Source of the DNA: Planctomycetales bacterium
GTDB taxonomy: Bacteria > Planctomycetota > Planctomycetia > Pirellulales > Thermoguttaceae
Direction: 5' to 3'
DNA: 8,020 nucleotides
Assembly: GCA_007122045.1 (NCBI GenBank)
Contig: SKJM01000848.1
Location: 1 to 8,020 of the forward strand
Shown here: one piece after another, positions 1 to 6,436 of the stretch
Position numbering within the stretch: the first letter of the stretch is position 1
How the letters are laid out: every line of letters begins with the position of its first letter
The notes under the pieces: generated by a model
The model's input: only the letters and a program-made list of their open reading frames with translations
Told to the model about the DNA's origin: nothing
The model's database searches: none
Position numbers and translations under genes: made by a program

Positions 1-2
1 CG

Positions 3-1181
3 GCGCAGGCCGCCCGTCCCGGTAGCGTTGCCGGCGGTCCTCCCGCGCGCTCGCCGCAGTGGGCCCCGGTGCGCGCTGGCGCGTCCGGCCCCCCGGCCAA
101 CCGCGTGCGCCAGGCCTCGGCATTCGAGGAATACGAACTGGCGCCCGCCGACGCCGCCCGACTCGCCGGCGAGGACGTCCATTTCGAACCTTTCCCCAAC
201 GGAGGCATCCAAGGTGGACACCTCCAGCATGGTGGATTGGCCCACGTCCCGGACGGCTGCGCCGATTGCCAAGCCGGCTGGAGCGGGTGCGACATAACCT
301 ACCAACATCACGGCGCGTGCGGGCCGTGTGAACCCGGCATCTACGACGATTGCGGGGCTTATCCCATGGGGCCGCTCTGGTGGGTGGGACACCCCCGGTT
401 CCGAGGCCTGCTGCGCGACCTGTCGCTGTTCGCCGGCGTGCACGGCTTCAAGGGACCGCTCGACCAGGGCCGCAACGGCAACTTCGGGTTCCATGAAGGC
501 GTCAACTTCGGCTCGCCGCTCGGCGGACCGTGGGGACTCGGCTACCAGCTCGGCGCGGCCGCCGTCCACAGCAACTTCACCGGTCCCGACACCGACGACC
601 CCGGCCGGGACCGAAACCAGGTGTTTATCACCACCGGTATCTTCCGGCCGCGGTGCGTCGGGCTGAACTGGGGCATCGTGTTCGATTACCTCAACGACGG
701 CTACTACATCGATGCCGACCTGCGCCAGATCCGCAGTGAAACCTCCTGGCGATTCCCCAACGGCAGCGAACTGGGCTATTGGGGCGCCTACGGATTGAGC
801 AAAGATCGTTCGCTCGAGTTGCAACTCCAACCGACCGATCTGTTCGCCTTCTACTACCGCCGGCATTTCCAAGGCGGCGGCGACGGCCGAATTTGGGGCG
901 GCTTCAGCGGCCACGGTGACGGGCTGTTCGGGGCCGACATCCGCGTGCCCATCGGCCACGGCTGGGCACTCGAAAACAGCATCAATTACCTAGCACCCAG
1001 AAGCACCAATGGCGATGGAGCACGGCATCAAAGGGAGTCGTGGGGCGTCAATATCCAGTTGGTCTGGTACCTCGGCCAACCCGCCGCCTGTGCCCTGAGG
1101 AGTCCCTACCGGCCCCTGTTTAACGTGGCCAACAACGCCACGTTCATGGCCGACTTCACCCGTGCCCCTGCCGGTAATTGA
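3..1181 (+). CDS. DUF6666-like protein, 5' end outside window
   Basis: The reading frame is open from base 3 to the TGA at 1179-1181, so the true start probably lies upstream; the first in-frame ATG-like positions sit in low-complexity Pro/Ala/Arg sequence and are not convincing. The part encoded around 220-370 is Cys- and Gly-rich, with at least six cysteines before a Gly-Pro-Leu-Trp-Trp stretch. From about 415 on come the features I associate with the planctomycete family DUF6666: LSLFAGVHGFKGP, then GNFGFHEGVNFGSPLGG, then alternating aromatic/polar segments (FDYLNDGYYIDADLRQIR, LFAFYYRRHF) and a closing segment SWGVNIQLVWYLG. Alternating hydrophobic strands with Gly and aromatic residues suggest an exported, possibly outer-membrane beta-rich protein, but that is inference and the function is unknown. 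The family name is from memory of similar proteins; the reading frame itself is secure. A terminator-like region follows immediately. Confidence 0.75.
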   Translation, partial: AQAARPGSVAGGPPARSPQWAPVRAGASGPPANRVRQASAFEEYELAPADAARLAGEDVHFEPFPNGGIQGGHLQHGGLAHVPDGCADCQAGWSGCDITYQHHGACGPCEPGIYDDCGAYPMGPLWWVGHPRFRGLLRDLSLFAGVHGFKGPLDQGRNGNFGFHEGVNFGSPLGGPWGLGYQLGAAAVHSNFTGPDTDDPGRDRNQVFITTGIFRPRCVGLNWGIVFDYLNDGYYIDADLRQIRSETSWRFPNGSELGYWGAYGLSKDRSLELQLQPTDLFAFYYRRHFQGGGDGRIWGGFSGHGDGLFGADIRVPIGHGWALENSINYLAPRSTNGDGARHQRESWGVNIQLVWYLGQPAACALRSPYRPLFNVANNATFMADFTRAPAGN

Positions 1182-1243
1182 CCGCGGGCGTAACCCGCGG
1201 GGAACAGTCCCCTTCGGCCGGCAACCGGAGAGGGTCCATTTTT
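1182..1243 (+). terminator. Tandem hairpins with T-run after DUF6666-like gene
   Basis: Directly after the TGA there is a perfect 7-bp hairpin: CCGCGGG (1182-1188), loop CGTAA, CCCGCGG (1194-1200). A second weaker hairpin pairs CTTCGG (1212-1217) with CCGGAG (1225-1230), including one G-T pair, and a run of five T follows at 1239-1243. The T-run is 8 bases past the second stem, so this is not a textbook intrinsic terminator, but its position between two independent genes fits transcription end. Confidence 0.5.
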
Positions 1244-1335
1244 CGGCTATCGTCCCTCCCTGACGATGACGAGATCCTGGGAGAACGCTCCGGACCGCCA
1301 ACCCAACCGCTTTCCTGACGGAAGGACCGGCTCCC

Positions 1336-2667
1336 ATGCAACGTCGAACGCTGTTGTCAGCCCCTGCGATCCTCATAGTCCTGGTTGCCTCGCTCGCGAC
1401 CTCGCAACCCGCGCATGGACAAACCGAAGCCCTCCAGGAAGGGGACGGCCCCTTCGCCGCCGATGCCCAACCTGCAACCGGCGTCTCCCCCGGCGAACAC
1501 GAGCAGCCGCAGGTCACCTCGCTGTTCGACCGGCTGAACATCGACGCATTCTGGGAAACCAACACCCTCGAGCATTGGAGCCTCCTGCTGGGCGGCGTCC
1601 TGGCGGGGCTCGCGGCCGGCCGAATTGCCTCCCTGGTGCTCCGGCGGCTGGGAAAACGCTTCGAAGACCGCGGCTGGAAGAGCCGCGCCCGACTCCTGAC
1701 CGGACTGGCCGGACCGGCCAACCTGGCGCTCTTCGGCGCCGGCCTTGCCTTCGGGCTTGCGGCCTTGAGAATCGGGCCCGAGCTGCGCGGGTTCGCCACC
1801 CGAACCGTCCTGCTGATCCTCTCGATCGCCCTGTTCTGGTTCCTGTTCAACCTCGTCGCCGCCCTCGACGTGCTCATCCGGCGCGTGGTCGGGCATGCCG
1901 AGTGCGCGCTCGACGAGCAACTCACACCCCTGATCCGCAAGTCGCTCCGCGTGCTGGTGATCATCTTCGCCGCGATGTTCGTCCTCCAGTCGGTGTTCGA
2001 CCAGAACATCGGCACCTGGCTGGCCGGCCTCGGCATCGCCGGCCTGGCCGTGTCGCTGGCCGCCCAGGATTCCTTGAAAAACATCTTCGGGTCGGTCACC
2101 ATCCTGCTCGATCGCCCGTTCCAAACCGGCGAGCGCATCGTTTTTGCGGGCTATGACGGAATGATCGAGGAAATCGGCTTCCGGTCGACGAAGGTTCGCA
2201 CGCTGACGGGCAACCTGGTCAACATTCCCAACTCGAAGATCGTCAGCGAATCGGTGGAAAACATCGCCCGCCGCCCCACCATCCGCCGGCTGATGAACGT
2301 GACCATCACGTACGACACGCCCCGGGCGAAAATCGGAGAGGCCGTCGACATTCTCCGGCGGGTTCTCGAGGAGGACGGCATCGGCGAGCCGATTCACCCG
2401 ACGATCGGGGAAAACCAGTTCCCCCCGCGCGTATACTTCAGCGATTTCAACGCCGACAGTCTGAACATCCTGGTGCTTTACTGGTACGCCCCGCCGGCCT
2501 ACTGGGACTTCATGGAGCACGCCGAGCGGCTGAACCTGCGCATTTTCGAGGAGTTCGAGAAGGCGGGCATCGAGTTCGCCTTCCCCACGCAGACCCTGTA
2601 CCTGGCCGGCGATCCCAAACGGCAACTCGCCCTGAACATGCTCGCACGGGACCTGCCGTCCTCCTAA
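1336..2667 (+). CDS. MscS-family mechanosensitive ion channel
   Basis: A 443-residue small-conductance mechanosensitive channel, which in this family opens under membrane tension to release solutes during osmotic downshock. Residues 1-28 look like a signal peptide (basic start, hydrophobic 10-21, AHG near the cleavage point), followed by an acidic polar stretch to about 80. Hydrophobic segments are near 81-103, 126-145, 155-180 and 203-221. The pore helix and its exit are clear at 226-268: GLGIAGLAVSLAAQDSLKNI, then LLDRPFQTGERI, matching the Gly/Ala-rich TM3 and the RPF-x-GE motif of MscS. The beta domain follows (VRTLTGNLVNIPNSKI, 287-302), then an alpha/beta C-terminal domain ending in FAFPTQTLYL (414-423). 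The ATG is supported by GGAAGGA at 1320-1326, nine bases upstream. It is longer than E. coli MscS (286 residues) because of the N-terminal part. The next gene starts 5 bases after the stop. Confidence 0.95.
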   Translation: MQRRTLLSAPAILIVLVASLATSQPAHGQTEALQEGDGPFAADAQPATGVSPGEHEQPQVTSLFDRLNIDAFWETNTLEHWSLLLGGVLAGLAAGRIASLVLRRLGKRFEDRGWKSRARLLTGLAGPANLALFGAGLAFGLAALRIGPELRGFATRTVLLILSIALFWFLFNLVAALDVLIRRVVGHAECALDEQLTPLIRKSLRVLVIIFAAMFVLQSVFDQNIGTWLAGLGIAGLAVSLAAQDSLKNIFGSVTILLDRPFQTGERIVFAGYDGMIEEIGFRSTKVRTLTGNLVNIPNSKIVSESVENIARRPTIRRLMNVTITYDTPRAKIGEAVDILRRVLEEDGIGEPIHPTIGENQFPPRVYFSDFNADSLNILVLYWYAPPAYWDFMEHAERLNLRIFEEFEKAGIEFAFPTQTLYLAGDPKRQLALNMLARDLPSS

Positions 2668-2672
2668 ACCCG

Positions 2673-3185
2673 ATGTTGGAACACCCCGCCTCGCTGCCTG
2701 CGGACGAGTTGCTCGGCCAGTGCCAAATGCGCCGGTTGCGGCGTTCGGGGCCGGGAGGGCAGCATCGGAACAAGGTGGAAACGGCCGTGCAGCTTGTGCA
2801 CCGCCCGACCGGCGTGGTGGCCGAGGCCTCCGAGCGGCGCAGCCAGGCCGAGAACCGCCGCGTCGCCGCCTTCCGCCTCCGCGTGAACCTGGCCCTGACC
2901 ATTCGAGGCCCCGTGGGCGAGGCGCCGGGGCCGAGCCCGTTGTGGCAGTCGCGATTGCAGGGAAACCGCATCGCGGTCGCGGCCGCGCACGACGATTTTC
3001 CCTGCCTGCTTGCCGAAGCGCTCGACGTGCTGGCCGCCTGCGAGGCCGACCTGCGCCGCGCGGCCTCCCGCCTGCACACGAACCCCTCGCAGCTTGTGAA
3101 GCTCCTCGGCTCCGAGCCGCGAGCCCTTGCCCTGCTGAACGGATGGCGGGCCGAACGGGGGCTGCGCCCGCTCCGGCCCCGATAA
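2673..3185 (+). CDS. Release-factor-like GGQ-domain protein
   Basis: A 170-residue protein with the catalytic domain of class I peptide chain release factors but no codon-recognition domains. The signature RSGPGGQHRNKVETAV spans residues 24-39, with GGQ at 28-30; in this family the GGQ loop enters the peptidyl transferase centre and triggers hydrolysis of peptidyl-tRNA. The domain continues through HRPTGVVAEASERRSQAENR (43-62). The size and GPGGQ form are closest to stalled-ribosome rescue proteins such as ArfB/ICT1 and the mitochondrial mtRF-R type, rather than RF1/RF2. Residues 113-147 form a helical C-terminal part in which DLRRAASRLHTNPSQLVKLLG (126-146) resembles a Fis-type helix-turn-helix; this is my reading, not an established assignment. 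No Shine-Dalgarno is visible before ATG 2673, and the channel gene ends at 2667, so coupled translation is likely. The substrate (stalled ribosome or damaged mRNA) is not shown by the sequence. Confidence 0.85.
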   Translation: MLEHPASLPADELLGQCQMRRLRRSGPGGQHRNKVETAVQLVHRPTGVVAEASERRSQAENRRVAAFRLRVNLALTIRGPVGEAPGPSPLWQSRLQGNRIAVAAAHDDFPCLLAEALDVLAACEADLRRAASRLHTNPSQLVKLLGSEPRALALLNGWRAERGLRPLRPR

Positions 3186-3190
3186 AACCC

Positions 3191-3205
3191 CACGGCGCCC
3201 CCGTG
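3191..3205 (+). terminator. Small hairpin after release-factor-like gene
   Basis: CACGG (3191-3195) pairs with CCGTG (3201-3205) around a 5-base loop, six bases after the TAA of the release-factor-like gene. The stem is only 5 bp and there is no T-run, so it is a weak candidate for the end of the channel/release-factor transcript. Confidence 0.22.
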
Positions 3206-3224
3206 CACGGTTACGCGCTCCCGA

Positions 3225-3230
3225 TATGCT
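3225..3230 (+). promoter_or_regulatory. -10-like box before 24-residue ORF
   Basis: TATGCT lies 11 bases before the ATG at 3242. It differs from the TATAAT consensus at two positions. No convincing -35 hexamer is found 16-18 bases upstream. If used, transcription would begin near 3237 and leave almost no leader. Confidence 0.3.
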
Positions 3231-3241
3231 AGGCTTGTAAC

Positions 3242-3316
3242 ATGAGAATAACGCATTGGATTCTATTGCTGCTGACGTTCCTCGCCGGCTGGTATCTGGC
3301 GTTCGGCGTCTTCTGA
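3242..3316 (+). CDS. Possible 24-residue single-pass membrane peptide
   Basis: A very short frame from ATG 3242 to TGA 3314-3316 encodes MRITHWILLLLTFLAGWYLA followed by FGVF. It has one basic residue near the start and then an uninterrupted hydrophobic stretch long enough to cross a membrane, with Trp and Tyr near its ends. A -10-like TATGCT sits 11 bases before the ATG and a 12-bp GC hairpin (3345-3374) follows 28 bases after the stop, so the frame is packaged like a small independent gene. There is no Shine-Dalgarno sequence. Early codons (AGA, ATA, CTA, TTG) are less GC-rich than those of neighbouring genes, which argues mildly against it. I do not recognise the peptide and propose no function; chance is a real alternative at this length. 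Confidence 0.35.
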   Translation: MRITHWILLLLTFLAGWYLAFGVF

Positions 3317-3344
3317 TCGGCCGGGGCCGTCGCCGTGGCGAGTC

Positions 3345-3374
3345 GGCCGGCCGCGGGCGCTTCCCGGGCCGGCC
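3345..3374 (+). terminator. Strong GC hairpin after 24-residue ORF
   Basis: GGCCGGCC (3345-3352) pairs fully with GGCCGGCC (3367-3374). After one bulged G (3353), CGGG (3354-3357) pairs with CCCG (3363-3366) around the loop CGCTT. The result is 12 bp with one bulge. There is no T-run (TACGTCCATTT follows), so intrinsic termination is uncertain, but the stem is long even for a GC-rich background and lies between two genes. The GGCCGGCC octamer is itself a palindrome. Confidence 0.4.
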
Positions 3375-3454
3375 TACGTCCATTTCCGCCGCGCGCCTCC
3401 TTCACGGCGGAACCATCGCCGAAGCCGCCGCCGTCGGGCAGGGCCGGCTTGCGT

Positions 3455-3472
3455 ATAAGCTACGCTTATGCT
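3455..3472 (+). promoter_or_regulatory. LysR-type palindromic box overlapping -10-like TATGCT
   Basis: ATAAGC (3455-3460), spacer TAC, GCTTAT (3464-3469) is a perfect 15-base interrupted palindrome with the T-N11-A form typical of LysR-family binding sites. It ends 14 bases before the start of the LysR gene. A -10-like TATGCT (3467-3472) overlaps its right half, so a bound regulator could block its own promoter. Negative autoregulation is common in this family; here it is inferred from position and symmetry only. Confidence 0.5.
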
Positions 3473-3483
3473 AAACTGCCCCT

Positions 3484-4392
3484 ATGAACATCGAAACGCT
3501 CAGGGTCTTCTGCGACGTCGTCCAGCACCAGAGCTTCTCGCGCGGCGCGGCGCTGAACGAGGTGAGCCAGTCGGCCGCCACCCAATCGGTCCACCGGTTG
3601 GAGCGGCATTTCGGGGTGCGGCTGATCGACCGCGGCAAGCGGCCCTTCGTGGTCACCCCCGAGGGACAGGCCTGTTATGAAGGTTTTCGCGAGGTATTGG
3701 AACTGTACGACGCCGTCGAGGCCCGGTTGCGATCGCTCCGCATGGAAGTTGCCGGCGTGGTGCGCGTGGCGGCGATTTACTCGGTCGGGCTGCACCACAT
3801 GACCCGCTGCATGCAGGAGTTCATGCAGCGTTATCCCAAGGCGAAGGTGCGGCTGGAATACCAGCGCCCCAATAAGGTGTATGACCAGGTGCTCGGCGCG
3901 GAGGTCGACCTGGGCATCGTCTCCTACCCGGCGGCCTCCTCGGAGTTGGACGTCGTCCCCTGGCGAAGTGAGCGGATGGTCCTGGCCTGCAATCCGGACC
4001 ACCCCCTGGCCCGGCGCGAGACGATCACCGTGGAGCACCTCGCCGGGGAACCCTATATTGCGTTCGACCGCGACCTGAGCATCCGCAAGGAGATCGACCG
4101 CCATCTTCGCCAGCGCTCGGTGAGTGTCTCGGTGGCCATGGAGTTCGACAACATCGAGACGATCAAGCAGGCGGTGGCCATTGGCGTAGGCGTGAGCCTC
4201 CTGCCCGAGCCGACCGTCCGGATGGAGGTTCAAGCGGGACTCTTGTCGGCCGTGCCCCTCACGTCGCCCGAATTATGGCGCCCCCTGGGCATTATTCACC
4301 GCCAGCGGAAGGTGTTCACGCCCACCGTAACGAAGTTTGTCGAACTGCTGCACGAGACCGCCGATCATCCCCGCGAACAGTGCCATGCTTGA
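3484..4392 (+). CDS. LysR-family transcriptional regulator (CysL/CbbR-like)
   Basis: A 302-residue regulator of normal LysR length. The winged helix-turn-helix is at residues 1-60: MNIETLRVFCDVVQHQSFSR opens the domain, EVSQSAATQSVHRLERHFG (26-44) holds the recognition helix, and RLIDRGKRPFVVTPEG (46-61) the wing. Residues 92-292 form the two-lobed co-inducer domain, with VRVAAIYSVGLHHM at its start, VDLGIVSYP (141-149) and AVAIGVGVSLLPE (230-242). The first part of this domain resembles CysL/CbbR-type members, which respond to small sulfur or carbon metabolites, but the ligand cannot be read from sequence. No Shine-Dalgarno precedes ATG 3484; a -10-like box sits 11 bases before it, so the transcript may be nearly leaderless. 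The stop overlaps the start of the ferredoxin/ASKHA gene by 8 bases, pointing to co-transcription and making that gene or its target pathway the likely regulon. Confidence 0.93.
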   Translation: MNIETLRVFCDVVQHQSFSRGAALNEVSQSAATQSVHRLERHFGVRLIDRGKRPFVVTPEGQACYEGFREVLELYDAVEARLRSLRMEVAGVVRVAAIYSVGLHHMTRCMQEFMQRYPKAKVRLEYQRPNKVYDQVLGAEVDLGIVSYPAASSELDVVPWRSERMVLACNPDHPLARRETITVEHLAGEPYIAFDRDLSIRKEIDRHLRQRSVSVSVAMEFDNIETIKQAVAIGVGVSLLPEPTVRMEVQAGLLSAVPLTSPELWRPLGIIHRQRKVFTPTVTKFVELLHETADHPREQCHA

Positions 4393-6235
4393 TACGGAAG
4401 TTGCCGTCGTGTTCCAGCCCTCGGGCCGAACCGTGTACGTCCTGCCGGGAACGCGGCTGTTGGAAGCCGCCGCCGGGGCCGACATCGTCCTCGACCAGCC
4501 CTGCGGCGGGGCCGGTGTCTGCGGCAAGTGCCGGGTGCGGGTCGCCGGCGAGTGCTGCTCCCCCACGCCGGCCGAGCGGCGGATGTTCGACGAGGGCGAA
4601 CTGGCCGGCGGCTTGCGCCTGGCATGCCAAACCTCCGTGTGCGGCCCCATCACCGTCGACGTGCCCGAAACCTCCCTCCTGGCCGACGCGCACCAGATCC
4701 TCGACCGCGCGGTCGGGACGCCTCCCGCCGCCGCGCTCGACCCGGGCGTATGCAAGCGGTACGTCGAGCTTCCCCCGCCCGCCCGCGGCGACGACGCGCC
4801 CGACGCCGTCCGCGTGCAGCGGGCGATTGGACCGGTCGAACTGGACCTGGCCGCCGTGCGGCTCCTGCCCGGCCGGCTTCGCGAAACTGCCTTCCGCGGC
4901 ACCGCGGTAACCGACGGGCACCGCCTGCTCGACTTCGAGCCCGGCAACACCGAATCCGAGCACTTCGCCGTGGCCGTCGACCTGGGCACCACCACCCTGG
5001 CGGCCGCGCTGCTCGACGCGACCACGGGCGACGATCTGGCCGTAGCCGCCCGGCTGAACCCGCAAACCCGCTTCGGCGACGACGTCCTCTCGCGCATCGT
5101 GTACGCCGGAGGCCGGGGCGACGGGCTGGAAGAACTTCGCCGGTCGGCCGCCGCCGCCGTCGACGCCCTGATCGGCGAGTTGACCGCCGCCGCCGGCATC
5201 CGGCGGGACCGTATCTACGAAGTGGCCGTCTCGGGCAACACCACCATGCAGCAGCTCTTCTGCGGCATCGACCCCGCCGCGCTCGGCGCCGTCCCCTTCG
5301 TGCCGGCAATGGGTCCCGGCCTCGGCTGCGAAGCCCGCGAGCTGGGACTGCACATTCACACCCGCGGGCGGGCCTACGTCATGCCGGTCATCGGTGGCTT
5401 CGTGGGCGGCGATACGGTGGCCGGCATCCTGGCCACGGCGATGACCGAGGAGGCCGGGCCGACGCTGCTGGTCGACATCGGCACCAACGGCGAGATCGTC
5501 CTCTGGGCCGGCGGCAAACTGACGGCCGCCTCCACGGCGGCCGGGCCCGCCTTCGAGGGCGCCCGCATCATGCACGGCATGCGCGGCAGCACCGGCGCCA
5601 TCGAAAAAGTGGTCGTCGACGGCCGGCTGCGCCTGAACGTCATCGGCGCCGTGCCCCCGGTGGGCCTGTGCGGCTCGGCCCTGATCGACGCAGCCGCGGA
5701 ACTGCTCCACCACGGCATGCTCACCCCGCAAGGCCGGCTGCTCGACCGCGACGAACTGCCCCCCGCCCTGCTGCCCGACCTGGCCGAACGGGCCGCCCAC
5801 TACGACGGCAAACCCGCCTTCGTGCTCGCGCCTGCCGGCGAGACGGGCACGGGTAAGCCGGTCCTTCTGACCCAGCGCGACTTGCGCGAGCTGCAACTGG
5901 CCACCGGCGCCATTCGCGCCGGCATCCGCATCCTACTGGGGCGGGCCGGCCTGGCCCCGGAAGACCTCCAGACCGTGTTGATTGCCGGCGGATTCGGCAA
6001 CTTCATCCGCCGCAAGAACGCCCAGCGCATCGGGCTCTTGCCCCGGCGCATCGAGCGGCACCGCATCCGCTACCAGGGCAACACCTCGCTGGCCGGCGCG
6101 AAGGCCGCCGCCCTCTCGCGCCTGGGCCGCCGGCGCGCCGAGGACATCGCCCAAGCGACCGAACACGTCGACCTTTCCACCGATCCGGCCTTCCACACGG
6201 CCTTTGCCGACTCGATGATCTTTCCGGAAGCATGA
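4385..6235 (+). CDS. 2Fe-2S ferredoxin-ASKHA ATPase, RACo/RamA-like corrinoid activator
   Basis: A 616-residue protein with the architecture of reductive activators of corrinoid proteins, which use ATP to drive an electron uphill from an iron-sulfur cluster to an inactive Co(II) cofactor. The N-terminal ferredoxin domain carries C40, C46, C49 and C81 (CX5CX2CX31C; PCGGAGVCGKCRV at 39-51), the plant-type 2Fe-2S pattern. A linker spans about 100-190. The ASKHA part starts with VAVDLGTTTLAAALLD (196-211, phosphate loop 1) and continues with SGNTTMQQLFCGI (283-295), GGFVGGDT (337-344), LLVDIGTNGE (361-370, phosphate loop 2), PVGLCGSALID (425-435) and VLIAGGFGNF (531-540). ATG 4385 is chosen because the ferredoxin fold begins right after it; the frame extends upstream to a TTG at 4337 deep inside the LysR gene. 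No Shine-Dalgarno is visible, and the 8-base overlap suggests coupled translation. The substrate is not encoded here; methionine synthase or a methyltransferase elsewhere is possible. Confidence 0.92.
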   Translation: MLDTEVAVVFQPSGRTVYVLPGTRLLEAAAGADIVLDQPCGGAGVCGKCRVRVAGECCSPTPAERRMFDEGELAGGLRLACQTSVCGPITVDVPETSLLADAHQILDRAVGTPPAAALDPGVCKRYVELPPPARGDDAPDAVRVQRAIGPVELDLAAVRLLPGRLRETAFRGTAVTDGHRLLDFEPGNTESEHFAVAVDLGTTTLAAALLDATTGDDLAVAARLNPQTRFGDDVLSRIVYAGGRGDGLEELRRSAAAAVDALIGELTAAAGIRRDRIYEVAVSGNTTMQQLFCGIDPAALGAVPFVPAMGPGLGCEARELGLHIHTRGRAYVMPVIGGFVGGDTVAGILATAMTEEAGPTLLVDIGTNGEIVLWAGGKLTAASTAAGPAFEGARIMHGMRGSTGAIEKVVVDGRLRLNVIGAVPPVGLCGSALIDAAAELLHHGMLTPQGRLLDRDELPPALLPDLAERAAHYDGKPAFVLAPAGETGTGKPVLLTQRDLRELQLATGAIRAGIRILLGRAGLAPEDLQTVLIAGGFGNFIRRKNAQRIGLLPRRIERHRIRYQGNTSLAGAKAAALSRLGRRRAEDIAQATEHVDLSTDPAFHTAFADSMIFPEA

Positions 6236-6369
6236 CCCCTCTACATCGACACCGCGCTTAGGCCACCAGCCGCTTGCCATTGCCCGGTAGCATGGACATT
6301 CCTGCCCCGTCACCAAGTGCCGACATGAACGTCCATCTTTCGGTGTGAACGGCGCGTTGCGGCCCAATT

Positions 6370-6396
6370 GGGGGGATTGAATCCTCCTCCCTTTTC
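6370..6396 (+). terminator. Weak terminator-like hairpin with T-run
   Basis: GGGGGA (6371-6376) can pair with TCCTCC (6382-6387), with one G-T pair and a 5-base loop TTGAA; four T follow at 6392-6395. It lies 135 bases after the ASKHA gene and before the RNA region. The stem is short, so it is only a possible end for the LysR/ASKHA transcript. The rest of 6236-6420 holds nothing I can identify. Confidence 0.27.
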
Positions 6397-6424
6397 AACC
6401 GGCCTGTTTTGCGGTAGACTTTCG

Positions 6425-6430
6425 TATACT
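6425..6430 (+). promoter_or_regulatory. -10-like box before structured RNA region and tRNA-Ser
   Basis: TATACT matches five of six positions of the sigma-70 -10 consensus, within locally AT-richer sequence. No good -35 hexamer is seen at the expected distance. Transcription would start near 6437 and run through the self-complementary segment and probably into the tRNA-Ser gene. Confidence 0.35.
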
Positions 6431-6436
6431 ATGCAC

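Noticed and set aside
990..2138. Long minus-strand frame of 382 residues opposite the channel gene
   Set aside because: Composition is Arg/Ser-rich without domains, and it lies opposite a clear MscS coding frame; typical antisense frame in GC-rich DNA. The same applies to the minus-strand frame at 1357-2625.
3256..3474. 72-residue plus-strand frame before LysR
   Set aside because: It runs through the 12-bp hairpin and the palindrome, is Arg/Gly-rich and has no start signal.
4337..4384. Upstream TTG start for the ferredoxin/ASKHA protein
   Set aside because: It would place 16 extra residues deep inside the LysR coding region and before the ferredoxin fold; ATG 4385 gives a natural N-terminus and a short overlap.
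4316..5896. Minus-strand frame of 526 residues opposite the ferredoxin/ASKHA gene
   Set aside because: Low-complexity Gly/Gln/His/Val composition and no motif; it mirrors the GC-rich codon pattern of the real gene on the plus strand.
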